Of a DNA stretch of 5,716 bases, positions 1 to 5,716 are shown one piece after another. This DNA is from an uncultured Ruminococcus sp. (lineage in GTDB: Bacteria > Bacillota > Clostridia > Oscillospirales > Ruminococcaceae): positions 1-5,716 of the forward strand of contig USJI01000087.1 in NCBI GenBank assembly GCA_900554975.1, given 5' to 3'. Under the pieces are notes generated by a model. That model worked only from the letters and a program-made list of their open reading frames with translations. It made no database searches and was not told where the DNA came from. Position 1 is the first letter of the stretch. Each line of letters starts with the position of its first letter. The translations under genes were made by a program, and so were the position numbers.

Positions 1-1682
1 GAATTTGTTGTTTCCCTGTGAAAAATTATTCTGTCCCCTTCTTTGAGTTTATGCTCACTGCTCATTCTGAGCGACTGCGGAGTAATCTTCTTGAAATATC
101 CGCTTTCAGACATGAACAAATTAACAGGGTAATCAGGAATTTCATCTTCTATATCAACATCCGCAATATCATTTTTATAGAAAAACATCGTGTTTCTCGG
201 CTTGCCGTATTTTTTTATTACGTCTTTAAGTTCTCTTGCAATGATATTCTTTATCTTTTTCCTGTCAGACAATATATCTTCCATTTCAGCAATTTCTTTT
301 TCAAGGGATTCTATTTCGTTAAGTCTGTTCAGGATGTACTCTCTGTTGAGGTGACGCAGCTTTATTTCTGCAACATATTCAGCCTGTATCTCATCAATCC
401 CGAAACCTATCATAAGGTTTGAAACAACTTCGCTTTCTTCCTCAGTTTCCCTGACTATCTTTATTGCCTTGTCAATATCAACAAGAATCTTTCCCAGTCC
501 TTTCAGAAGATGCAGTTTTTCCTTTTTCTTATTCAGGTCAAAGTAAACACGGCGTTTTACGCATTCCTCTCTAAAAGCAATCCATTCTTCAAGAATCTCA
601 CGAACTCCCATAACTCTCGGCACACCGCCGATAAGTATATTAAAATTACAGGAAAAATTATCCTGAAGCGGAGTCATTTTAAACAGCTTGGTCATGAGTT
701 TGTCCGGATCTGTTCCACGCTTTAAATCAATTGCAATTTTAAGACCATTAAGGTCTGTTTCATCTCGGATATATGAAATCTCCCTTATTTTTCCTGCTTT
801 GATAAGTTCAACTATCTTTTCATAAATCGACTCAATATTTGTGCTGTAAGGTATCTGTGTAACTTCTATGCAATTTGCCGACTTGTCATAATTATACTTT
901 GAACGAAGTTTGACTGAACCTCTTCCTGTTGCGTAAAGCTGTTTCATTTCATCTTCATCATAAAGCATGAATCCGCCACCAGGGAAATCAGGCCCTTTCA
1001 GCGTGCTGATAATATCATGCTCCGGATTTTTAAGCAGAGCAATACAGGTTTCACACACCTCCGCAAGATTAAAAGGACATACACTGCTTGCCATCGATAC
1101 CGCAATACCCATATTTGCATTTACCAGTACTGTCGGAAAACTTGCAGGAAGCAGAGTCGGTTCTGTTGTAGAGTTATCATAGTTCGGCACAAAGTCAACC
1201 GTATTTTTGTCTATATCACGAAACAACTCATTACATATAGGGTCAAGTTTTACCTCTGTATATCTTGATGCCGCATATGCCATATCCCTTGAATATGCTT
1301 TACCAAAGTTACCCTTTGAATCAACATAAGGATGCAGCAATGTTTCATTTCCTCTTGACAGACGAACCATTGTATCATATATTGCACCGTCGCCATGAGG
1401 ATTCAGTTTCATGGTTTCGCCGACAACATTTGCGGATTTTGTACGCTTGCCTGTCAGAAGCCCCTGCTTGTACATTGTATACAGAAGCTTTCTGTGTGAA
1501 GGCTTGAAACCGTCTATTTCCGGAAGTGCTCGTGAAACAATAACACTCATTGCATAAGGCATATAGTTTTTTTCAAGGGTATCGGTTATTTTTTCATTTA
1601 TTACAATGCCGGCATTTTCAATGAAAGCGTCCGGTGTATTTTTTGTTTTAGGCATTTTCTCCTTATCGGATCTTTTCGCCAT
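1..1682 (-). CDS. Type IIA DNA topoisomerase subunit A (GyrA/ParC-like, atypical clostridial type), 3' end outside the window
   Basis: This is the DNA-cleaving subunit of a type IIA topoisomerase, which works with the B subunit encoded just upstream. The frame stays open from the ATG at 1682 to the left edge, giving 560 residues without the C-terminus. The winged-helix part carries PEIDGFKPSHRK (about 55-65), NPHGDGAIYDT (94-104) and the active-site stretch AASRYTE with catalytic Tyr141 and its partner Arg140. The tower domain follows, with VDFVPNYD (162-169) and the intercalating isoleucine in GIAV (Ile193). A long helical arm spans about 365-495, and the first C-terminal beta-pinwheel blade starts near 518. 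Compared with E. coli GyrA there is Gly99 for Ser83, Asn94 for His78 and one residue fewer in the VRDGLKP region. No QRRGGKG-like GyrA box follows the first-blade GYFKK, which favours Topo IV-like activity over gyrase. The start has an AAGGAG 11 bases upstream; Met10 (1655) is a possible alternative. The family is certain; the choice between gyrase and Topo IV is not. Confidence 0.93.
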   Translation of the reverse strand, partial: MAKRSDKEKMPKTKNTPDAFIENAGIVINEKITDTLEKNYMPYAMSVIVSRALPEIDGFKPSHRKLLYTMYKQGLLTGKRTKSANVVGETMKLNPHGDGAIYDTMVRLSRGNETLLHPYVDSKGNFGKAYSRDMAYAASRYTEVKLDPICNELFRDIDKNTVDFVPNYDNSTTEPTLLPASFPTVLVNANMGIAVSMASSVCPFNLAEVCETCIALLKNPEHDIISTLKGPDFPGGGFMLYDEDEMKQLYATGRGSVKLRSKYNYDKSANCIEVTQIPYSTNIESIYEKIVELIKAGKIREISYIRDETDLNGLKIAIDLKRGTDPDKLMTKLFKMTPLQDNFSCNFNILIGGVPRVMGVREILEEWIAFREECVKRRVYFDLNKKKEKLHLLKGLGKILVDIDKAIKIVRETEEESEVVSNLMIGFGIDEIQAEYVAEIKLRHLNREYILNRLNEIESLEKEIAEMEDILSDRKKIKNIIARELKDVIKKYGKPRNTMFFYKNDIADVDIEDEIPDYPVNLFMSESGYFKKITPQSLRMSSEHKLKEGDRIIFHRETTN

Positions 1683-1693
1683 AAATTTTCACG

Positions 1694-1699
1694 CTCCTT
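1694..1699 (-). promoter_or_regulatory. Ribosome binding site of the topoisomerase A subunit gene
   Basis: AAGGAG lies in the 28-base gap between the B-subunit stop and the A-subunit ATG at 1682, with a rather long spacing of 11 bases. A second AAGGAG (1659-1664) inside the reading frame sits only 3 bases before Met10 at 1655. Neither spacing is ideal, so the exact start is open between these two. The upstream ATG is preferred because it is the first start after the B-subunit stop and its Shine-Dalgarno lies outside any coding sequence. Confidence 0.6.
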
Positions 1700-1710
1700 T
1701 TCAGCTGGGT

Positions 1711-3693
1711 TTACGAAATATCTGCCATATCAAGATAATCGCTGCCAAACTGAGCAATATGATCTTTTCTTCCCTGAAGATTATCTCCCAAAAGCATATC
1801 AAAAACTGATGCAGTAGCTTCAACATCATCAGGCGAAACTTTTATAAGTCTTCTTGTTTCAGGATTCATTGTTGTAAGTGACATCATTTCCGGCTCGTTT
1901 TCACCAAGTCCCTTTGAACGCTGAATTGTAAATTTATTCTCACCTATTATTTTCAGAATATCGGATTTTTCCTTTTCATTATATGCAAAATACGTCTTGT
2001 TTTTAGAAGTTATTTCAAAAAGAGGAGATTCCGCAATATAAACATATCCGTTTTCTATAAGAGTCGGCGTAAGTCTGAACAGCATTGTCAGAATAAGAGT
2101 TCTTATCTGATATCCGTCAACATCGGCATCAGTACATATTATAATTTTATTCCATTTCAGATTCTCAATATTAAACAGTGAAATATCCTTATTTGCCTTG
2201 GACGAAACCTCAACTCCGCAGCCGAGTACTTTTATAATATCGGTAATAATATCATTCTTGAATATTTTATTGAAATCAGCTTTAAGGCAGTTGAGTATTT
2301 TACCTCTTATAGGAATAACCGCCTGAAATTCAGCATTTCTCGCAAGCTTTACCGCACCAAGGGCCGAATCGCCCTCCACTATATAAAGTTCCCTTCTTGA
2401 AACATCTTTTGTACGGCAGTCCACAAACTTTTTAACCATGTTTGAAAGGTCAATTGTTCCTGCAAGTTTTTTCTTGAGATTCAGACGTGTCTTTTCCGCA
2501 TTTTCACGGCTTCTCTTATTGACCATTACCTGCTCTGAAATTTTCAGCGCCTCATCAGGATTTTCAATAAAGTATATCTCAAGCTGATGTTTCAGAAATT
2601 CTGTCATAGCTTCATATATAAACTTATTCGTGATAGCTTTTTTTGTCTGGTTTTCGTATGAAGTCTGTGTGGAAAATGACGAAGAAACCAGTATCAGACA
2701 ATCAGAAACATCATCAAAAGTAATTTTCTTCTCGTTTTTCAGATACTTGTTGTTCTGTTTCAGGTATGCATCAATCTGTGAAACAAATGCCTGTTTTACT
2801 GCACGTTCCGGCGAACCGCCATGTTCCAGAAAGCTTGAATTGTGATAATATTCAATCTTGTTTATTTTATTTGAAAATGTAAGTGCAAATTCCATTTTCA
2901 CCTTATATTCCGGCTTGTCATCACGGTCACGACCTTTTCGCTCCGCACTCCAGTTCTGAACAGATGTCAGGTTCTCACCATTTGCAATTTCATTTACATA
3001 GTCTGAAATACCATTTTCATAAATAAACTCAGTTTCATCAAATCCGCCTGTTTCATTCTGACAGCGGTATATAAACAGTAAGTTCGGGTTTACCACTGCC
3101 TGACGTTTCAGAACGTCACGAAAATATTCATCCCTGACAGCAATATCAGTAAAAACATCAAGATCAGGCTTCCATCTCGTTTTTGTACCGGTCTGCTTTT
3201 TTGAAGTCTTTTCCTTTTTCAGTCCGCCGACGTTTTCGCCTTTTTCAAAATGAAGATTATATTTATATCCGTCCCTTATAATTTCAACGTCCATAAACTC
3301 AGATGAAAACTGTGTTGCACAAAGTCCCAGTCCGTTCAGTCCAAGAGAATATTCATACATATCTGAGCTGTCATCATATTTACCGCCCGCATAAAGCTCA
3401 CAGTAAACAAGTTCCCAGTTATATCTTTCCTCAGAATTGTTATAATCAACCGGACAGCCTCGTCCGAAATCCTCAACCTCTATTGTATTATCATTATATT
3501 TAGTTACAATTATTTTATTTCCGAATCCGGAACGAGCTTCATCAATAGAATTTGAAATAACCTCAAATACAGAATGCTCGCAGCCATCCAGTCCGTCAGA
3601 ACCAAAAATAACTCCCGGACGCTTTCTTACCTTGTCCGGTCCCTTGAGCATTGTAATACTTTCATTACCATAATCCTGCTGTTTATTAGCCAT
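1711..3693 (-). CDS. Type IIA DNA topoisomerase subunit B (GyrB/ParE-like, atypical clostridial type), 660 aa
   Basis: This is the ATPase subunit, which clamps and passes the DNA duplex while its TOPRIM domain helps the A subunit cut DNA. The GHKL ATPase comes first: EVISNSIDEA with the catalytic Glu44 and Mg-binding Asn48, EDFGRG with Asp75 (equivalent of E. coli GyrB Asp73), the ATP lid LGLNGLG (117-123), and GTKTRWKP around 169-176. The transducer domain carries the QTK loop (349-351). The TOPRIM domain has EGDSA (Glu440), DADVDG (Asp522, Asp524, Asp526) and IQRSKGLGE near 590-598. At 660 residues it is close to ParE and Gram-positive GyrB and lacks the long insert of enterobacterial GyrB. 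Divergent points are LGLNGLG for the usual GGLHGVG, SNS for DNS and EGDSALG for EGDSAGG. The ATG at 3693 is chosen because AAGGAG lies 5 bases upstream; a TTG at 3729 in the same frame falls at the predicted transcription start. The gene is first in an operon with the A subunit. Confidence 0.95.
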   Translation of the reverse strand: MANKQQDYGNESITMLKGPDKVRKRPGVIFGSDGLDGCEHSVFEVISNSIDEARSGFGNKIIVTKYNDNTIEVEDFGRGCPVDYNNSEERYNWELVYCELYAGGKYDDSSDMYEYSLGLNGLGLCATQFSSEFMDVEIIRDGYKYNLHFEKGENVGGLKKEKTSKKQTGTKTRWKPDLDVFTDIAVRDEYFRDVLKRQAVVNPNLLFIYRCQNETGGFDETEFIYENGISDYVNEIANGENLTSVQNWSAERKGRDRDDKPEYKVKMEFALTFSNKINKIEYYHNSSFLEHGGSPERAVKQAFVSQIDAYLKQNNKYLKNEKKITFDDVSDCLILVSSSFSTQTSYENQTKKAITNKFIYEAMTEFLKHQLEIYFIENPDEALKISEQVMVNKRSRENAEKTRLNLKKKLAGTIDLSNMVKKFVDCRTKDVSRRELYIVEGDSALGAVKLARNAEFQAVIPIRGKILNCLKADFNKIFKNDIITDIIKVLGCGVEVSSKANKDISLFNIENLKWNKIIICTDADVDGYQIRTLILTMLFRLTPTLIENGYVYIAESPLFEITSKNKTYFAYNEKEKSDILKIIGENKFTIQRSKGLGENEPEMMSLTTMNPETRRLIKVSPDDVEATASVFDMLLGDNLQGRKDHIAQFGSDYLDMADIS

Positions 3694-3698
3694 ATTTT

Positions 3699-3704
3699 CT
3701 CCTT
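3699..3704 (-). promoter_or_regulatory. Ribosome binding site deciding the start of the topoisomerase B subunit
   Basis: AAGGAG sits 5 bases upstream of the ATG at 3693. The only upstream in-frame alternative, TTG at 3729, has no comparable site and would lie within a few bases of the predicted transcript 5' end, so this site fixes the start. Confidence 0.85.
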
Positions 3705-3737
3705 TCCGAGTATCCAAGTTTACTTTCAAACTCTTTA

Positions 3738-3766
3738 ATCATAACACATTCTGAAATTATTTGCAA
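3738..3766 (-). promoter_or_regulatory. Sigma-70-type promoter of the topoisomerase operon
   Basis: On the minus strand the -35 hexamer TTGCAA (3761-3766) is followed by a 17-base spacer and the -10 hexamer TATGAT (3738-3743), preceded by TGT, a TGn extended -10. The expected transcription start is near 3731, giving a leader of about 37 bases before the ATG at 3693. The DNA just upstream of the -35 (3768-3780) is all A/T and forms the odd palindrome TAAAATTATTTTA, a possible UP element. A looser inverted repeat, CTGAAAT and ATTTCAG (3784-3790 and 3751-3757), flanks the -35. Confidence 0.75.
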
Positions 3767-3795
3767 GTAAAATAATTTTATTTATTTCAGGACAC

Positions 3796-3819
3796 AAAAA
3801 ATCCGGCATTACTGCCGGA
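3796..3819 (-). terminator. Intrinsic terminator after cysK
   Basis: On the minus strand TCCGGCA pairs perfectly with TGCCGGA around a 4-base loop (GTAA), followed directly by six T residues (3796-3801). It starts 28 bases after the cysK stop codon and lies upstream of the next promoter. It should therefore separate cysK transcription from the topoisomerase operon. Confidence 0.93.
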
Positions 3820-3847
3820 CTTAATGTTCTATTTTTAAGGATTAGAA

Positions 3848-4777
3848 TTATTCAGCAAACATAGGAGTTGACAAATATCTTTCACCTGTATCAGGAAGCA
3901 GTGCAACGATTGTCTTGCCCTTATTTTCAGGACGCTTTGCAAGTTCAATTGCTGCCCATACTGCCGCACCGGAAGAAATACCAACCAGAACACCCTCTGA
4001 TCTTGCAATTCTTCTGCCAGTTTCAAATGCATCGTCATTTTCAACAGTTATAATTTCATCATAAACTTTTGTATCAAGTGTATCAGGAACAAATCCTGCA
4101 CCGATACCCTGAATCTTATGAGGACCGGAAACGCCTTCTGACAAAACAGGTGATCCCTTAGGCTCAACAGCTACAACCTTGACATCAGGATTCTGTGATT
4201 TAAGATATCTGCCCACACCGCTGATAGTTCCGCCTGTACCTACACCGGCAACGAAAATATCAACTTTTCCGTCTGTATCTTCCCAGATTTCAACACCTGT
4301 TGTTTTCTCATGAATAGCTGGGTTAGCAGGATTTGAGAACTGTGAAGGAATAAAGCTGTTTTCGATTTCAGCGGCAAGTTCAGAAGCTTTTGCAATTGCT
4401 CCGCTCATGCCCTTTGCACCCTCTGTCAGAACGAGTTCAGCACCATAAGCCTTCATAAGGTTTCTTCGTTCAATACTCATTGTTTCAGGCATTGTGATAA
4501 TAAGGCGGTAACCTCTTGCTGCTGCAACTGATGCAAGGCCGATACCTGTGTTTCCGCTTGTAGGTTCAATGATAACGCTTCCCGGTTTCAGAAGTCCCTT
4601 TTCTTCTGCATCATCAACCATAGCCTTTGCGATTCTGTCCTTTACACTTCCTGCCGGATTGAAATATTCAAGTTTTCCGTAAAGATTTGCCTGAAGCTTT
4701 TCTTCTTTTTCAATATTTGTAAATTCAAGGACTGGTGTATGACCTACGAGGTCTGTTATTTTCTTATATACTTTCAT
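3848..4777 (-). CDS. cysK: Cysteine synthase A (O-acetylserine sulfhydrylase), 309 aa
   Basis: This is a cytoplasmic PLP enzyme that makes L-cysteine from O-acetyl-L-serine and sulfide, the last step of cysteine biosynthesis. The protein is complete and of the usual length. The Schiff-base lysine is Lys46 in NPAGSVKDR. The substrate loop TSGNTG lies at 73-78, the phosphate-binding loop GTGGT at 180-184, and GISSGAA near 266-272 supplies the serine facing the PLP ring nitrogen. [12 protein letters not shown] (220-231) and the tail [10 protein letters not shown] (295-304) are typical of the CysK branch. There is no CBS-domain extension, so it is not a bacterial cystathionine beta-synthase of the longer type. 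The ATG at 4777 has AAGGAG 8 bases upstream. The gene is monocistronic, between its own consensus promoter and a strong terminator. No cysE or sulfur-transport gene is adjacent in the window. CysM or a closely related sulfhydrylase is a less likely alternative. Confidence 0.97.
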   Translation of the reverse strand: MKVYKKITDLVGHTPVLEFTNIEKEEKLQANLYGKLEYFNPAGSVKDRIAKAMVDDAEEKGLLKPGSVIIEPTSGNTGIGLASVAAARGYRLIITMPETMSIERRNLMKAYGAELVLTEGAKGMSGAIAKASELAAEIENSFIPSQFSNPANPAIHEKTTGVEIWEDTDGKVDIFVAGVGTGGTISGVGRYLKSQNPDVKVVAVEPKGSPVLSEGVSGPHKIQGIGAGFVPDTLDTKVYDEIITVENDDAFETGRRIARSEGVLVGISSGAAVWAAIELAKRPENKGKTIVALLPDTGERYLSTPMFAE

Positions 4778-4785
4778 TGTTTTTA

Positions 4786-4791
4786 CTCCTT
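4786..4791 (-). promoter_or_regulatory. Ribosome binding site of cysK
   Basis: AAGGAG, preceded by two more A residues, lies 8 bases before the cysK ATG at 4777. This near-ideal site fits a highly expressed housekeeping enzyme. Confidence 0.85.
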
Positions 4792-4828
4792 TTCAAATTT
4801 ATTCATATTGCCTATATGATTTATATGT

Positions 4829-4857
4829 ATTATAGCACCTTATTCCTACGGTGTCAA
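4829..4857 (-). promoter_or_regulatory. Full-consensus sigma-70 promoter of cysK
   Basis: On the minus strand TTGACA (4852-4857) and TATAAT (4829-4834) both match the consensus exactly. They are separated by 17 bases, and TGC directly before the -10 also gives an extended -10. Transcription should start near 4822, leaving a leader of about 45 bases with no evident riboswitch or T-box. So strong a core promoter would be expected to need a repressor, which fits the inverted repeat across its -35. Confidence 0.88.
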
Positions 4858-4864
4858 TAGGAAT
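4842..4864. promoter_or_regulatory. Candidate operator: perfect inverted repeat over the cysK -35 box
   Basis: Two perfect 7-base arms, ATTCCTA (4842-4848) and TAGGAAT (4858-4864), are separated by 9 bases that contain the -35 hexamer. A dimeric regulator bound here would block RNA polymerase. The best guess is an Rrf2-family sulfur regulator such as CymR, which controls cysteine genes in Firmicutes and whose sites, as I recall them, contain GGAAT-type half-sites. The regulator is inferred from gene function and is not encoded in this window. Confidence 0.6.
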
Positions 4865-4892
4865 TTGGGGGATTTCATTTTTTTGTTAATTT

Positions 4893-4904
4893 TGCATATA
4901 TGCA
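4893..4904. repeat. 12-bp perfect palindrome in the cysK upstream spacer
   Basis: TGCATATATGCA reads the same on both strands and lies in the AT-rich stretch 4865-4952, about 35 bases upstream of the cysK -35. It could be a minor protein-binding site or a chance result of alternating purine-pyrimidine sequence. The rest of this stretch shows no convincing gene, promoter or RNA structure. Confidence 0.3.
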
Positions 4905-4952
4905 TCAATTATATGAACTGTATTTTGGTTTACTTTTAATAAATAAGTGAGT

Positions 4953-4987
4953 AAAAATAAAAGAGGACCTTTTTAAGATCCTCTTTT
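4953..4987 (-). terminator. Intrinsic terminator after the alcohol dehydrogenase gene
   Basis: AAAAGAGGA (4959-4967) pairs with TCCTCTTTT (4979-4987). After one mismatch, three further pairs close a 3-base loop. On the minus strand the stem is followed by ATTTTT; on the plus strand the 3' arm itself ends in five T residues, so it could stop transcription both ways. It begins 6 bases after the stop codon at 4994-4996. Confidence 0.85.
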
Positions 4988-4993
4988 TCAATT

Positions 4994-5716
4994 TCACCAG
5001 AGTTGAGAATAAATATCAAGCACATCCTGTTTTGTAACTTTTTTAATAGTATTTCCCGGACTTCCGCTTGCAAGCGCATCATCAGCCATTTTATCAGCAA
5101 GACTGAAAAACTTTTCTTTGTCTATGCCATATTCCTCAAGTGTAGGAACTTCACATACCCTGCATATATCGCCAAGTCCTGCAAGAAATTTTTCAGCGGC
5201 AGTTTTATCATCATCAGATGCATCAGCTGTACCTGTTGCACGTCCGAGATCAGCAAACCTGTCGTAAGCTCCGTCAAGAGCAAATGCCATGCATTTTTCA
5301 AGCAACATTGCATTTGAAATACCATGGGCAACATGGAAATTAGCACCAATCGGTCTGCTCATTCCATGAACAATCGTTACAGATGCATTATTTATTGCGA
5401 TACCTGCTTCCAGTGCCGCAACTGACATTTCCTCTCGTGCCTTTTTATCCGTTCCGTCCTTGTACGCTCTCGGAAGATATCTGAATATCCTTTTTACCGC
5501 TGATAATGCAACTGCATCAGTAAGCGGCTGAGCCTTTCTTGAAGTATAGGATTCAACTGCATGTGTCAGTGCATCAAGACCTGTTGCAGCTGTAATGCTC
5601 TTAGGAGATGTAGCAGAAAACTCTGAATCCACAATTGCAATGTCCGGAATCAGAACAACTCCTTTCAGAAGCATCTTAATATCCTTTTCGCTGTCCGTTA
5701 TTACTGTAAACTGAGT
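4994..5716 (-). CDS. Iron-containing alcohol dehydrogenase, C-terminal 240 aa (5' end outside the window)
   Basis: This is a group III (Fe-ADH family) NAD(P)-dependent dehydrogenase, which interconverts alcohols and aldehydes or ketones in fermentation. The frame is open to the right edge; the Met at 5674 is internal, because the 14 preceding codons (TQFTVITDSEKDIK) match the family just after its GTGSE cofactor motif. In visible-residue numbers the four metal ligands are Asp48 and His52 (GLDALTHAVE), His117 (VHGMSRP) and His131 (AHGISN), with the usual 14-residue spacing of the last two. The histidine usually found in the AHP part of VHGMAHP is Arg121 here, a variant I believe also occurs in other clostridial members. 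Roughly 140-150 N-terminal residues carrying the dinucleotide fold are missing because of the window edge. The substrate cannot be told from this part. The gene ends at TGA (4994-4996) just before a hairpin terminator and is not co-transcribed with cysK. Confidence 0.94.
   Translation of the reverse strand, partial: TQFTVITDSEKDIKMLLKGVVLIPDIAIVDSEFSATSPKSITAATGLDALTHAVESYTSRKAQPLTDAVALSAVKRIFRYLPRAYKDGTDKKAREEMSVAALEAGIAINNASVTIVHGMSRPIGANFHVAHGISNAMLLEKCMAFALDGAYDRFADLGRATGTADASDDDKTAAEKFLAGLGDICRVCEVPTLEEYGIDKEKFFSLADKMADDALASGSPGNTIKKVTKQDVLDIYSQLW

Noticed and set aside
18..1809. Several plus-strand open frames (for example 18-422, 967-1182, 1265-1507, 1606-1809)
   Set aside because: They lie opposite the topoisomerase genes, mostly opposite the A subunit and at the right end opposite the 3' end of the B subunit. 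They have no family resemblance, no good ribosome binding sites, and read as low-complexity antisense shadows of conserved coding sequence.
2630..3503. Plus-strand open frames opposite the B subunit (2630-2845, 3303-3503)
   Set aside because: They are antisense to conserved TOPRIM/ATPase-encoding sequence and have no recognisable protein features.
3694..3729. Longer B subunit starting at TTG 3729 (12 extra residues)
   Set aside because: The TTG lies at the predicted transcript 5' end and lacks a ribosome binding site, while the ATG at 3693 has AAGGAG at ideal spacing and gives a family-like N-terminus.
3835..4053. Open frames within cysK on both strands (3835-4044 minus, 3868-4053 plus)
   Set aside because: They overlap the complete, fully conserved cysK frame and show no independent start signals or protein features.
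4778..4822. T-box or riboswitch in the cysK leader
   Set aside because: The leader is only about 45 bases, too short for a T-box or SAM riboswitch, and no terminator hairpin lies before cysK.
4905..4952. A second minus-strand promoter using TATAAT near 4912
   Set aside because: No -35-like hexamer is found at 16-18 bases upstream, and in AT-rich DNA an isolated TATAAT is expected by chance.
5003..5349. Open frames inside the alcohol dehydrogenase on both strands (5003-5317 plus, 5122-5349 minus)
   Set aside because: They are shadows of the conserved Fe-ADH coding sequence.
4994..5674. A short 226-residue alcohol dehydrogenase starting at the Met at 5674
   Set aside because: The reading frame continues without a stop to the window edge and the upstream codons match the family, so this Met is internal. 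The gene is cut by the window, not truncated.
1..5716. Mobile element, CRISPR array, toxin-antitoxin, phage or other defence system
   Set aside because: No transposase or integrase, terminal repeats, regularly spaced direct repeats or unknown small gene pairs were seen. All coding space belongs to four recognisable housekeeping or metabolic genes.

Overview
The window looks like ordinary chromosomal DNA from an AT-rich, low-GC Gram-positive anaerobe of the class Clostridia, most likely a Ruminococcus-like member of the Ruminococcaceae/Oscillospiraceae. This rests on recognition of the protein families: an unusual type IIA topoisomerase pair of a kind common in that group, a Firmicutes-type CysK and an iron-containing alcohol dehydrogenase. 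It also fits the strong AGGAG ribosome binding sites and AT-rich spacers. No search could be run, so the genus is an inference.

All four genes lie on the minus strand, so in transcription order the window is read from right to left. First comes the 3' part of an iron-dependent alcohol dehydrogenase (4994 to beyond 5716), followed by a hairpin terminator at 4953-4987. Next is a 216-bp spacer holding a full-consensus promoter for cysK, overlapped by a perfect inverted repeat that looks like a repressor site. Then come cysK itself (3848-4777) and a strong intrinsic terminator (3796-3819). A second good promoter (3738-3766) starts a two-gene topoisomerase operon: a GyrB/ParE-like ATPase subunit (1711-3693), and 28 bases later a GyrA/ParC-like cleavage subunit (start at 1682) that runs off the left edge.

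The two topoisomerase subunits should form one A2B2 enzyme that passes DNA duplexes through a double-strand break using ATP. They keep the catalytic residues (active-site Tyr, TOPRIM acidic residues, GHKL ATP-site residues and the QTK lysine). They differ from textbook gyrase and Topo IV at several usually fixed positions, and no GyrA box is seen where a gyrase would have it. CysK makes cysteine from O-acetylserine and sulfide and is a separate transcription unit, as is the alcohol dehydrogenase.

I see no mobile element, CRISPR array, tRNA, rRNA, riboswitch or new multi-gene system. The points most worth a second look are the cysK promoter/operator and the divergent features of the topoisomerase pair, including a Gly at the position of the quinolone-contacting Ser.
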